33,784 nt of DNA, taken from NCBI GenBank assembly GCA_902782645.1, contig CACZNV010000122.1:1-33784 (forward strand). Direction: 5' to 3'. The stretch is from an uncultured Ruminococcus sp. GTDB taxonomy: Bacteria; Bacillota; Clostridia; UBA1212. The notes beneath the pieces were generated by a model. It searched no databases. It worked only from the letters and a program-made list of their open reading frames with translations, and was not told where the DNA came from. Shown piece after piece: positions 7,968 to 19,226 of the stretch; position 1 is the stretch's first letter, and every line of letters begins with the position of its first letter. A program made the translations under genes and the position numbers.

Positions 7968-8852
7968 TCAAAAACCGAATTGTTTTCTCAGCTGTTCCTT
8001 TCCGAACAGCTTTTCGATTGCTTCAGCCACGCCGCAGTCATTGTTGGTCCCGGTTACATACCCTGCAACCGCTTTTACTCTCTCATCCGCATTTTCAACA
8101 GCAACACCCAGTCCCGCGGCCTCAAGAAGCGCTATATCGTTTTCAGAGTCCCCGAAAGCCACCGTTTTTGAGATGTCCACGCCAATTATCCCGCAGAGGG
8201 TCTTAAGAGCGTTGCCCTTGCTCACTTCCCTGTCCACAAACTCCATGCATCCGCCGCCGGATGTAAAGCAGGAAACAGTGTCCGGTATAAGCTTTGCGAC
8301 CTCCTCCGACTTCCAGCCCCTGCCGTCATCGTAAGCGGTCCAGTATATCTTGTCGATGTTGCTCCTGTTGTTTCCCGTACTCTTCAGGAAAAAAGGCTCC
8401 TTTGCGTCAAAATAGACGGTTTCCGCAAAAGCAGCTGAGGCATAAAGTTCTCCGTTTCTAGTCCTCCCGGAAATGTAGAGCACCTCATCCGCCCACACGC
8501 AGGCGCAAACCGAAAGCCTGTCTCCAAGGTCAAGGAGGAACTTGGCGTCATCCATTGTGAGAGGAGTTCTCATGATTTCCTTTTCGGCTCCAGCGGTGGC
8601 GATTCTGGCCCCGTTGTGAGCGATAATGTAGCCGTTTTTCCCTTCAACACCGATATATTCGGCAAGAGATCTGTACGACCGTCCGCTGGCGATTACAAAA
8701 TGCACGCCGCAGTCGTCGCATATTTTCGCGGCAGCCCTGTTCCTGTCAGGTATCTTTGCGGCATAGGTTATAAACGTGCCGTCCATGTCCGTTGCCACAA
8801 GTTTGCACCCGCCGAAATCATATCCGTTTGTCATTGGCGATTTGTCTTTCAT
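7968..8852 (-). CDS. Cof-type HAD-IIB family hydrolase
   Basis: A 294-residue haloacid-dehalogenase-type phosphatase. The nucleophile motif is DMDGTF (about 22-27), motif II is the Ser of IASGRS (about 54-59), and the GDSENDIALLEAAG motif near 235 supplies the magnesium-binding acids. A KGNALKTLCG motif with the catalytic Lys lies just before it. The large cap between motifs II and III defines the IIB/Cof group, which usually dephosphorylates sugar phosphates or FMN-like compounds; the substrate cannot be read from the sequence. It begins 13 bases after the lacZ stop, consistent with cotranscription, though its ribosome site (AGGAG about 16 bases away) is poorly spaced. Confidence 0.88.
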   Translation of the reverse strand: MKDKSPMTNGYDFGGCKLVATDMDGTFITYAAKIPDRNRAAAKICDDCGVHFVIASGRSYRSLAEYIGVEGKNGYIIAHNGARIATAGAEKEIMRTPLTMDDAKFLLDLGDRLSVCACVWADEVLYISGRTRNGELYASAAFAETVYFDAKEPFFLKSTGNNRSNIDKIYWTAYDDGRGWKSEEVAKLIPDTVSCFTSGGGCMEFVDREVSKGNALKTLCGIIGVDISKTVAFGDSENDIALLEAAGLGVAVENADERVKAVAGYVTGTNNDCGVAEAIEKLFGKEQLRKQFGF

Positions 8853-8865
8853 TTTTATCTGCAGC

Positions 8866-12105
<3,240 letters not shown>

Positions 12106-13422
12106 TTATTTTCTTTCGGCGTCAAACTCTCCGTCGCGCATGATCACACGGAAAATATCGCCCTGCTTTATGTATTCGGCGCCGGTGACCGGCACACCGT
12201 TTTTTTCTATCATGGAATAGCCCCTGCCCAGCACATTGCGGGGTCCCAGGGCTTCAAGCTTGCCTGAGAGCAGACCGAGGCCCGCCTGTTTTGCCTTGAA
12301 ATATGCATCTCCCGCGGCCTCAAAACGTATAGCGATGCCCGAAAAAGAGGTTCTGTGGTCCGACAGCACCTTTTTTACATCCGAGCCGTTGAACCTGTCC
12401 TTGAGCTCGCCAAGGTCCCTGCGCCTTCTCCCCGACGCATCCTCAATGAGCGACTTAAGCTTCAAGCTTAAACCGTCCAGCATCTGATACCTTGTCTCCG
12501 CAAGTTCAAGGGGCCTCATGAAAACAGGCCGCTGCCTCATCATCTCAAGAGCGCGCTTCAGGTTTTCAAGCCTGAGCTCTCCTGTTCTTCTCATCCTCTG
12601 TCTCAACACGCCAAGGTCGGAAATGATCTTGGCCTTCTCCGGAACGGCTATTTCAGCTGCGGCGGAAGGTGTGGGCGCCCGTCTGTCGGAAACAAAGTCG
12701 CAAATCGTGAAATCTGTCTCGTGTCCCACGGCGGATATGACTGGTATCGGGCAGCTGTATATTTCTCTTGCGAGGGCCTCGTCGTTGAAGCAGAAAAGGT
12801 CCTCAAAGGAGCCGCCGCCCCTTGCGATAATGAGCACGTCGCAGTCATTGTCCGCCACAGCCTCTCTCAGTGCTCTTATAATTTGGGGCGGCGCGTCGCT
12901 GCCCTGCACGGGGCAGGGATACAGCTTTATGGGCATACCCGGGAAACGTCTTCCTGCAACATGCTTAATATCCTCAATCACCGCTCCGCCGGGTGAAGTA
13001 ATCGCGCCGACTTTTTTCGGTAAAAAAGGAATTTTCTTCTTGTGGCTCTCGTCAAAGAGACCCTCTCCGAGAAGCTTCTTCTTAAGGAGTTCAAACTGTT
13101 CGTACAGTTTTCCGGTGCCGTCCTCCGTGAGAGACTCGCAGATAAGCTGGAAGGCTCCGTCCGGCTCGTACAGGGAGCACCGGCCCCTGGCGATTACTTT
13201 AATTCCGTCCTTGGGAACGAACCTGAGGCCAAAAGCGGCACCTTTGAAAAGAACGCACCGGAGGATGGAGTTGTCCTCTTTAAGCGTGAAATAGTAGTGA
13301 CCGTTTCCGGATTTCCGCACGTTTGAAAGCTCGCCGGACACCGCCACGTCGGAGAGGAGTCCGTCCTCTGCAATCATGTCCTTGACGTATTTATTCAGTT
13401 CGGTAACCGAAACAGTCTTCAT
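12106..13422 (-). CDS. xseA: Exodeoxyribonuclease VII large subunit
   Basis: Large subunit of exonuclease VII, which degrades single-stranded DNA. The 438 residues include the N-terminal OB-fold (SVTELNKYVKDMI, GELSNV, GHYYFTLKE), the catalytic central part with ITSPGGAVIEDI, ARGGGSFEDLFCFNDE and SAVGHETDFTICDFVSD, a coiled-coil-rich region and the C-terminal GYSMIEKNG motif. It follows nusB, a frequent arrangement in Clostridia. The small-subunit gene xseB, normally right after xseA, is missing: only 42 bases separate this stop from the lacZ start. The ribosome site is weak, and the ATG lies only 8 bases after a terminator-like hairpin. Confidence 0.95.
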   Translation of the reverse strand: MKTVSVTELNKYVKDMIAEDGLLSDVAVSGELSNVRKSGNGHYYFTLKEDNSILRCVLFKGAAFGLRFVPKDGIKVIARGRCSLYEPDGAFQLICESLTEDGTGKLYEQFELLKKKLLGEGLFDESHKKKIPFLPKKVGAITSPGGAVIEDIKHVAGRRFPGMPIKLYPCPVQGSDAPPQIIRALREAVADNDCDVLIIARGGGSFEDLFCFNDEALAREIYSCPIPVISAVGHETDFTICDFVSDRRAPTPSAAAEIAVPEKAKIISDLGVLRQRMRRTGELRLENLKRALEMMRQRPVFMRPLELAETRYQMLDGLSLKLKSLIEDASGRRRRDLGELKDRFNGSDVKKVLSDHRTSFSGIAIRFEAAGDAYFKAKQAGLGLLSGKLEALGPRNVLGRGYSMIEKNGVPVTGAEYIKQGDIFRVIMRDGEFDAERK

Positions 13423-13430
13423 GGATCCGC

Positions 13431-13451
13431 AAAAAACCGGCGGAGCGCCGG
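13431..13451 (-). terminator. Short terminator-like hairpin between nusB and xseA
   Basis: On the minus strand the stem CCGGCG with CGCCGG (3-base loop) is followed directly by TTTTTT (13436-13431). It begins 2 bases after the nusB stop codon and ends 8 bases before the xseA start. With only 6 base pairs it may be a partial terminator. Confidence 0.5.
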
Positions 13452-13452
13452 G

Positions 13453-14127
13453 TCACTGCTCAGGCCTAAGCTCCTTGGCGATGCCCGCAAGCACGCCGTT
13501 GACAAAGCTGCCAGACTTCTGATCGCCTGCCTTGGCGAGTTCCACCGCTTCGTTGATGGCAATCTGGAGGGGTACAACGCTTCCGAACTTCATCATTTCG
13601 AAAGCCGCCACTCTTATAATAGCAAGATCGGCTCTGTTTACGCGGTCAAGGGCCCAGTTCTTAAGGTTTCTCACAATGGCGGCGTCAATCTCATCGATAT
13701 TTTCCACCACTCCGTTTACTACAGGATAGAGATACTCGTTGTAGTCGGGAAGGTCCGCAAAAATGACCTCCTCTTTGCCCTCTTCCTCAAGCTTTGAGGA
13801 GAGCACGTCCTGGATGAATTCCTCTGTGTTGAAAGTGTCTTCTTTGACGGGTTCCTCAGGGGCCTCGTCCTTCAGAAGTTCGAGAACCTCTTTGTACTTT
13901 TCCTCGTACTCGAAGCGGGTCATTGTGGTGTGTCTCTTGAGGCCCTTTCCCACGGGCTTGCTGATGGAAACGGTGTCCGTGGAACGTTTGATTTTCTCGG
14001 CTTTTTTCGGGTTTTCGCTCTCCGCCGCCCTCTTCTCTCTAAGCACAAAATCGTAGGCGAACACGCAGCTTACCGCAAGGGATCTCATGGTGCGTCTGTC
14101 GAATGGAATTTTCTTACTCTTGCTCAT
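13453..14127 (-). CDS. nusB: Transcription antitermination factor NusB with a long insertion
   Basis: NusB binds boxA RNA together with S10 in rRNA antitermination. The N-terminal helix (RTMRSLAVSCVFAYDFV) and the C-terminal half (NLKNWALDRVNRADLAIIRVAAFEM, INEAVELAKAGDQKSGSFVNGVL) are typical. At 224 residues the protein is about 80 longer than usual. The excess is a highly charged Lys/Glu/Thr-rich segment, about residues 33-105, between the first and second helices. GGAG is 7 bases before the ATG. It lies downstream of lon and upstream of xseA. Confidence 0.93.
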   Translation of the reverse strand: MSKSKKIPFDRRTMRSLAVSCVFAYDFVLREKRAAESENPKKAEKIKRSTDTVSISKPVGKGLKRHTTMTRFEYEEKYKEVLELLKDEAPEEPVKEDTFNTEEFIQDVLSSKLEEEGKEEVIFADLPDYNEYLYPVVNGVVENIDEIDAAIVRNLKNWALDRVNRADLAIIRVAAFEMMKFGSVVPLQIAINEAVELAKAGDQKSGSFVNGVLAGIAKELRPEQ

Positions 14128-14193
14128 TTTGAATCTCCGTCTGCGCAGGACATTGGCGGTTTTCTCCTCTGTCTTCGCAAAATCTTTTTTAAC

Positions 14194-16611
14194 TCAGTTC
14201 TTTTCAGCAGGCTTTTCCGCCAATGCAATCTTAAACACATCGTCAACGGTTTCAACCGTGGTTATCTTAAGCCCGTTCTTCACCTCATCGGGAAGCTCTC
14301 TTATGTCCGCGCTGTTCTCCTTCGGGACAAGTATCTCCGAGATTCCCTCCTTGAGGGCCGCCAGGGACTTCTCCTTGAGCCCGCCAATGGCAAGCACGTC
14401 GCCTCTTATGGTGATTTCGCCCGTCATGGCGATGCATCTCTTCACAGGGGTGCCCGTAAGAGCCGAGAACACCGCCGTTGCGATGGTGACGCCTGCAGAA
14501 GGTCCGTCCTTGGGAGTTGCGCCCTCGGGCACGTGGACGTGGATGTCCTTGGTTTTAAACACCTCGGAAGGTATGCCGTAGACCGAAGCCTTCGACCTTA
14601 TGAAGCTGAGAGCCGCCGTGGCAGACTCCTTCATCACATCGCCAATGAGACCCGTGACCTCAAGCTTTCCGGTGCCGTCAAACACGTTGACTTCCACGTT
14701 GAGGAGCACTCCGCCCACCGGAGTCCAGGCCATTCCGTTGACGGATCCGATTTCGGTCTTATCGATGCCTGTCTCAAACCTGTGGATTGCTTTTCCGGCG
14801 CCCAGCATTTCGAAAATGAGCTTAGGAGTGACGGAAACGCTGCGCTTTCCCGAGGTCTTCATGATGCAGATGGACTTTCTTAAAATCGCCGCGATCTGTC
14901 TCTCAAGGTGCCTCACGCCCGCCTCCTGGGTGTAGTCGTTTATAAGCACTCTGACAGCCTCTTCGCTGAACTTCACGGCGCTCTTCGAAAGGCCGTGTTC
15001 CTTTGCCTGCTTCGGTATCAAGTGCTTCACCGCAATCTGCATTTTCTCGCTCTCCGTGTAGCTTGAAAGCTCTATAACTTCAAGCCTGTCAAGGAGAGGC
15101 GAAGGTATGGTGTCGAGAGTGTTCGCTGTGGTGATGAAAAGGACCTTGGAGAGGTCAAAGGGAACCTCCGCGTAAGTGTCCGTAAACTCCTTGTTCTGCT
15201 CCCTGTCAAGCACCTCAAGAAGAGCCGACGCCGGGTCGCCCCTGAAGTCGCCGCAGAGCTTGTCTATCTCGTCAAGCAGCACCACAGGAGTGTTGGATTT
15301 TACCTTTTCCAAGGCAGAAAGTATCCTTCCGGGCATTGCTCCGATGTATGTCTTTCTGTGTCCTCTGATCTCTGCCTCGTCTCTCACACCGCCAAGAGAA
15401 ATCCTCACGTATTCCCTTCCCAGGGCCTCCGCAATGGATCTCACAATGGATGTCTTTCCGGTTCCGGGAGGTCCGAAAAGGCAGATGACGGAAGAAGCCG
15501 TGGCGTTCTTCATGGTCTTAACGGCCATAAACTCCACGATGCGGTCCTTGACCTTTTCCAGCCCGTAGTGGTCTCTGTCGAGTACCCTTCTCACCTCGCC
15601 AAGGTCAATGTCCGGCCTTGTCTCCGGAGCCCAGGGCAGATCCAGCAGGAAATCCACATGGAGCCTCATGACCGAATAATCCGGCGAGACCGAGGATATT
15701 CTCCTCATCCGGTTTATGTCTTTTTTGATTTTCGTGTAGGTGTCTTCGCTCATGTAGGGCTTGAGGGAGTTGAGTTTTTCCTCAAGAAGATCGCTCTCCC
15801 CAGCCTCGTCATCGCCAAGCTCCTCTTCGATAGTCCTTATCTGCTCCCGCAGGAAGGACTCCTTCTGCTGCTCGGAGATGCTGATACCGGTCTTTTGAAG
15901 GATATTGAGGTGAATTTCCTCGTAGGAGAGGATTTTTTTGGCGATATCATATGTAAGAAGAAGCTTCTTGTAGGGATCGTGTTCGTCCACGATGGCCCTT
16001 TTGTCCTCGTAGTCAAGGTCAAGGAGCTGTGCCACACGGTAGCAGAGGACGTTTGAATCCGGCACCGACAGTACATCCGCAACTTCAATGTGCCTGGACT
16101 CAGACTTTTCAACGGTCTTTGCGTACTTTCTAACCACGGAGCGGAGTGCTCTCCTTATTGAACCGGGGTTCTCATCGGGCTTAAACTCAGGCGAATCCGG
16201 GTCAAGTTCCACTGTGGCCATGAATATGTTTCCTGCATCCGCGTCAGTCACCATCTCCGTTGAGACGCCGGCGCAAATACCGGCAAGGGTGACGTCGCAG
16301 AGGCCGAGTCGCTCCTTCATCTCGATATTTCTGATTTCGCAGGTCATTCCGCTGACTTTCACTTTTTTACCGATGAAAGCTTCCTCAGCGGCTGCACAGG
16401 CGAGAGTTTCATTGTCGGAGTCCTCAAAGGAATCCAGGAAAGGCAGAAATACCTTTTTATGCGTAATATCCGCAGCGATAAGAGCCGCAACATTCTTGAA
16501 TTCGGTCACAGAAAAAACTTCCACAGTGGTAGGCAGCACCGTCTGGAACGGAAGCATTACCGCCGGAATAAGCAGCTCATTGTTCTTGTTTGTAACTTTT
16601 TTTATCCTCAT
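14194..16611 (-). CDS. lon: ATP-dependent protease Lon
   Basis: Cytoplasmic AAA+ serine protease that removes damaged and regulatory proteins. In the 805-residue numbering, the N-terminal substrate domain runs to about 290. The Walker A motif GPPGTGKT is at 380-387 and Walker B VVLLDEIDK at 443-451. The catalytic Ser is in PKDGPSAGVT (S705) and the catalytic Lys in GGLKEK (K748). The frame is open to 16665, but GGAG at 16621-16618, 6 bases before the ATG at 16611, and the product start MRIKKVTNKN support the shorter form. A strong promoter lies upstream. I saw no CIRCE or CtsR operator. It heads the long minus-strand run that includes nusB. Confidence 0.96.
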   Translation of the reverse strand: MRIKKVTNKNNELLIPAVMLPFQTVLPTTVEVFSVTEFKNVAALIAADITHKKVFLPFLDSFEDSDNETLACAAAEEAFIGKKVKVSGMTCEIRNIEMKERLGLCDVTLAGICAGVSTEMVTDADAGNIFMATVELDPDSPEFKPDENPGSIRRALRSVVRKYAKTVEKSESRHIEVADVLSVPDSNVLCYRVAQLLDLDYEDKRAIVDEHDPYKKLLLTYDIAKKILSYEEIHLNILQKTGISISEQQKESFLREQIRTIEEELGDDEAGESDLLEEKLNSLKPYMSEDTYTKIKKDINRMRRISSVSPDYSVMRLHVDFLLDLPWAPETRPDIDLGEVRRVLDRDHYGLEKVKDRIVEFMAVKTMKNATASSVICLFGPPGTGKTSIVRSIAEALGREYVRISLGGVRDEAEIRGHRKTYIGAMPGRILSALEKVKSNTPVVLLDEIDKLCGDFRGDPASALLEVLDREQNKEFTDTYAEVPFDLSKVLFITTANTLDTIPSPLLDRLEVIELSSYTESEKMQIAVKHLIPKQAKEHGLSKSAVKFSEEAVRVLINDYTQEAGVRHLERQIAAILRKSICIMKTSGKRSVSVTPKLIFEMLGAGKAIHRFETGIDKTEIGSVNGMAWTPVGGVLLNVEVNVFDGTGKLEVTGLIGDVMKESATAALSFIRSKASVYGIPSEVFKTKDIHVHVPEGATPKDGPSAGVTIATAVFSALTGTPVKRCIAMTGEITIRGDVLAIGGLKEKSLAALKEGISEILVPKENSADIRELPDEVKNGLKITTVETVDDVFKIALAEKPAEKN

Positions 16612-16617
16612 CAATTT

Positions 16618-16621
16618 CTCC
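16618..16621 (-). promoter_or_regulatory. Ribosome binding site that fixes the lon start
   Basis: GGAG is 6 bases from the ATG at 16611. The alternative ATG at 16665 has no such site upstream. Confidence 0.65.
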
Positions 16622-16692
16622 GTATACTTCAAGGGAAAAACGTCTGTTTTGTCCCGTGTGGTCATATTGAGGGCAGAATTACCCGATTGTGA

Positions 16693-16722
16693 ATTATACT
16701 ACATTAAAGACTTTTCTTTCAA
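16693..16722 (-). promoter_or_regulatory. Vegetative promoter of lon
   Basis: TTGAAA (16722-16717) and a perfect TATAAT (16698-16693) are separated by 18 bases on the minus strand. The predicted leader to the ATG at 16611 is about 75 bases. Confidence 0.75.
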
Positions 16723-16756
16723 GAGAAATAAGGTGCTTAAGGAATATTCAACCGTG

Positions 16757-16785
16757 TTGAATTATATAGGGTAAAGTGCGATAAT
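16757..16785 (+). promoter_or_regulatory. Promoter of the phosphopantetheinyl transferase-murC unit
   Basis: TTGAAT (16757-16762), a 17-base spacer and GATAAT (16780-16785) lie about 45 bases before the start codon. It is divergent from the lon promoter. Confidence 0.65.
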
Positions 16786-16830
16786 TCCGTTGACGGATAA
16801 CGAAAAAAACAGTGCCCGGAGGTGTCCCTA

Positions 16831-17607
16831 ATGTTCTCGGCTTACTATACGGTCATACCCGAAGAGATGCGCTGGGAGTCCTGTGCCGACGCTCTTTTGA
16901 AACTTATTTCGCCGGAGAGAGCCTCCCTGATATCAAGAAAATCAAACACAGAGAAGCTCCTCGAGTCCCTTGCTGCCACGAGACTGTTTGAGCAAAAAGC
17001 ATCATTCATAACAGGTGTGCCCATCTCGGATTTAACCTATAAATACGGCGAAAAGGGAAAGCCCGAGCTTGGGTTTGACTCCGAGATATCTTTCAGTCTG
17101 TCTCACGCCAAGGGACTCGTTGCCGTTGTGATAAACTACAACGAGGACCGGGGCCCCGCCCCCTCCTGCGGCATCGACTGCGAGGATATACCATCGGCTT
17201 TGATAAAGGCGGAAGAGCACATGAAACTTGCCGAGAGGTTCTTCGGAGAGGGAGAGCTGGGTTACATTGGCTGTGCAGAGGGTACGGACAGGGCGGCAAG
17301 ATTCCTTGAGGTCTGGACTGCAAAGGAGGCCCATGCAAAGCTCACCGGAAAAGGTATCTTCGGCGAGATTTCCTGCAAGGACCTTTTTGTGCCCAAAGAC
17401 AGCGGGGAACACATTTACAGCGACGGGCTTCACCTCACCGTTTTTAAAACCTCAGATGCGGTTATTTCGGTTGCGGTGGACGAGCCCCGCGAAAGCATGC
17501 CATACGACATCCTCGAGGTGCCTTTCGAGGATCTTTTCAAGGAGCGTAAGCTGCCTTTTTGGATGATGAGAGACTCCAAACAGCTTGACAATGACCTGTA
17601 TTTTTAA
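16831..17607 (+). CDS. 4'-phosphopantetheinyl transferase superfamily protein (Sfp type)
   Basis: A 258-residue enzyme expected to move the 4'-phosphopantetheine arm of coenzyme A to a Ser of a carrier protein. It carries GKPEL followed by FSLSHAKG (about 76-98), the magnesium-binding GIDCED motif (about 114-119) and FLEVWTAKEAHAKLTGKG (about 153-170). The long two-lobed form is that of Sfp/EntD rather than the short AcpS form. The frame opens at a GTG (16822), but GGAGG at 16818-16822 is 8 bases before the ATG at 16831. No carrier protein, NRPS or PKS gene is in this window, so the partner is unknown; it may be the general ACP activator. It is probably cotranscribed with murC. Confidence 0.87.
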   Translation: MFSAYYTVIPEEMRWESCADALLKLISPERASLISRKSNTEKLLESLAATRLFEQKASFITGVPISDLTYKYGEKGKPELGFDSEISFSLSHAKGLVAVVINYNEDRGPAPSCGIDCEDIPSALIKAEEHMKLAERFFGEGELGYIGCAEGTDRAARFLEVWTAKEAHAKLTGKGIFGEISCKDLFVPKDSGEHIYSDGLHLTVFKTSDAVISVAVDEPRESMPYDILEVPFEDLFKERKLPFWMMRDSKQLDNDLYF

Positions 17608-17622
17608 GATAATAAACCAGCC

Positions 17623-17643
17623 GATCCGTTATGTAAACGGATC
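17623..17643 (+). repeat. Perfect inverted repeat upstream of murC
   Basis: GATCCGTT and AACGGATC form an 8-bp stem with a 5-base loop in the 63-base gap before murC. No T-run follows, so it is not an intrinsic terminator. It could be an RNA processing or protein-binding site; nothing else supports a function. Confidence 0.45.
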
Positions 17644-17670
17644 AAAATACGAAAGAAAAATGGCGGATGC

Positions 17671-19140
17671 ATGGAACTAAATGACAAAACTGTGAAAAAG
17701 ATGTCCCTGCGCAAAGGGGCTTTGATTTATTTTATCGGCATCGGCGGTTCAAGCATGAGCGGGCTTGCCGAGATTTCGCTGAACCGGGGCTACAGAGTCG
17801 CAGGCAGCGACATCAGCATTTCGCCTGCCTCCGAGAAGCTTGAAGCCCTCGGTGCGGCCGTTCACATAGGCCACAGTGCGGACAATATAGATAATAACGT
17901 TGATCTCGTCGTTTACACCGTCGCAATTTCACCCGACAACCCTGAATTTCTCAAAGCGCAGGAGCTTTGCCTTCCCATTGTTGAGAGAGGCGTATTCCTG
18001 GGCTGGATTGCGGACCATTTCGAAAAAACAGTGGCTGTTTCAGGTGTCCACGGAAAGACCACCACCACTTCTATGCTCTCCAACATACTGCTTGAGGCCG
18101 GCATGGATCCCAGCGCCCACATTGGCGGTGTGATTCCGGGTCTTGAGAGCAGCGTCATCACCGGCGGCAGCAGGTTTTTTGTTACCGAAGCCTGTGAATA
18201 TCACAAAAATTTCCTTCACATCAGACCTTTTGCGGGAATCATACTGAACATTGAGCCGGAACACCTTGACTATTTCAAAACCTTCCGCAACATGAAGAAC
18301 GCCTTCATAAAGTTCGCCAAGGGAATCCCGGAGAACGGATACCTCGTCCTCTGTGCAGACTCTGAGTGCGCCCTTTCCTGCGCGAAATATACACATGCAA
18401 ACGTTGTGACATACAGTGTAAACGATGGTCAGGCGCCTTCTGTCGAGAATGCAGACGGGAAGAAAGTATTTGCCCATTTTTACGCAAAAGATGCAAGGCA
18501 GACTCATCCCTCTGACGACAGTTTGGACAGCATTAAGGCAGGTTACTCATACAACCTTGTCAGGAACGGCTCTCCCGTTGGCCGCCCGGAGCTTAAAATA
18601 CCGGGGCTTTACAATGTGTCAGATTCTCTTGCAGCAGCTGCAGCAGCCTCGGTGCTGGGATGTCCGGATGAAAAAATCGTTGAAGGCATTTCGACTTTCA
18701 CCGGCGCAAAAAGGCGCTTCGAGATTGTGGGCAAAACCGCCAAGGGCGCAACGGTGATATCGGATTACGCCCACCACCCTTCCGAAATCAAGGTCACCAT
18801 TGAAGCCGCGAAGCAGAACGCCAAGGGAAAGGTCATTGCCGTGTTCCAGCCCCACACTTATTCAAGAGCACTGCGCTTTAAAAACGACTTTTCAAAGGCT
18901 CTCTCTTCAGCCGACAAGGTGATTCTCACCGACATCTACGCAGCGAGAGAAAAAGACACCGGCGTGATTTCGTCCGGGGACCTTCTTGAACTTTTCCTCA
19001 GGAAAAAGCTTCCGGCGGTCCTCATTTCCGATTTTGACGAAATAGCATCCGAGATAAAGAAAGACGCCAATGAAAACGACACCGTCCTCCTGCTGGGGGC
19101 CGGCACAGTCAACAAGATAGCCGATAAAATAGTGGAATAA
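17671..19140 (+). CDS. murC: UDP-N-acetylmuramate--L-alanine ligase (MurC)
   Basis: First amino-acid-adding Mur ligase, cytoplasmic and ATP-dependent. The 489 residues contain the N-terminal UDP-binding motif YFIGIGGSSMSG (about 20-31), the P-loop GVHGKTTTT (about 127-135), EACEYHKNFL (about 171-180), NIEPEHLDYF and DYAHHPSEIK in the C-terminal domain. The ribosome site at the ATG is weak; an alternative ATG at 17701 would remove ten residues and give MSLRKGALIYF, close to the usual MurC start. It lies 63 bases after the phosphopantetheinyl transferase gene and far from murF/mraY, so the classical wall cluster is split here. Confidence 0.95.
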   Translation: MELNDKTVKKMSLRKGALIYFIGIGGSSMSGLAEISLNRGYRVAGSDISISPASEKLEALGAAVHIGHSADNIDNNVDLVVYTVAISPDNPEFLKAQELCLPIVERGVFLGWIADHFEKTVAVSGVHGKTTTTSMLSNILLEAGMDPSAHIGGVIPGLESSVITGGSRFFVTEACEYHKNFLHIRPFAGIILNIEPEHLDYFKTFRNMKNAFIKFAKGIPENGYLVLCADSECALSCAKYTHANVVTYSVNDGQAPSVENADGKKVFAHFYAKDARQTHPSDDSLDSIKAGYSYNLVRNGSPVGRPELKIPGLYNVSDSLAAAAAASVLGCPDEKIVEGISTFTGAKRRFEIVGKTAKGATVISDYAHHPSEIKVTIEAAKQNAKGKVIAVFQPHTYSRALRFKNDFSKALSSADKVILTDIYAAREKDTGVISSGDLLELFLRKKLPAVLISDFDEIASEIKKDANENDTVLLLGAGTVNKIADKIVE

Positions 19141-19161
19141 TCAGTTTTCGAGCAAAAAAAA

Positions 19162-19198
19162 TCCTTCCGGCGTGCAAAAGGCCGGAAGGACTTTTTTT
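19162..19198 (+). terminator. Bidirectional terminator between murC and mreB
   Basis: A 10-bp stem, TCCTTCCGGC (19162-19171) with GCCGGAAGGA (19181-19190), is followed by a 7-T run and preceded by an A8 run. It can therefore end both the murC and the opposing mreB transcript. Confidence 0.88.
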
Positions 19199-19226
19199 GT
19201 ATGCGGTGCATTGGCGGTTTCCGCCC

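Noticed and set aside
13930-14883. A 317-codon plus-strand frame opposite nusB and lon
   Set aside because: Arg/His-rich antisense reading that spans two solid genes; no start signals.
16612-16830. Heat-shock operators (CIRCE or CtsR) expected near lon
   Set aside because: I found no TTAGCACTC/GAGTGCTAA pair and no tandem GGTCAAA heptads; only ordinary promoters are visible.
17623-17643. Terminator between the phosphopantetheinyl transferase gene and murC
   Set aside because: The hairpin is perfect but is followed by AAAATAC rather than a T-run, so intrinsic termination on the plus strand is unlikely.
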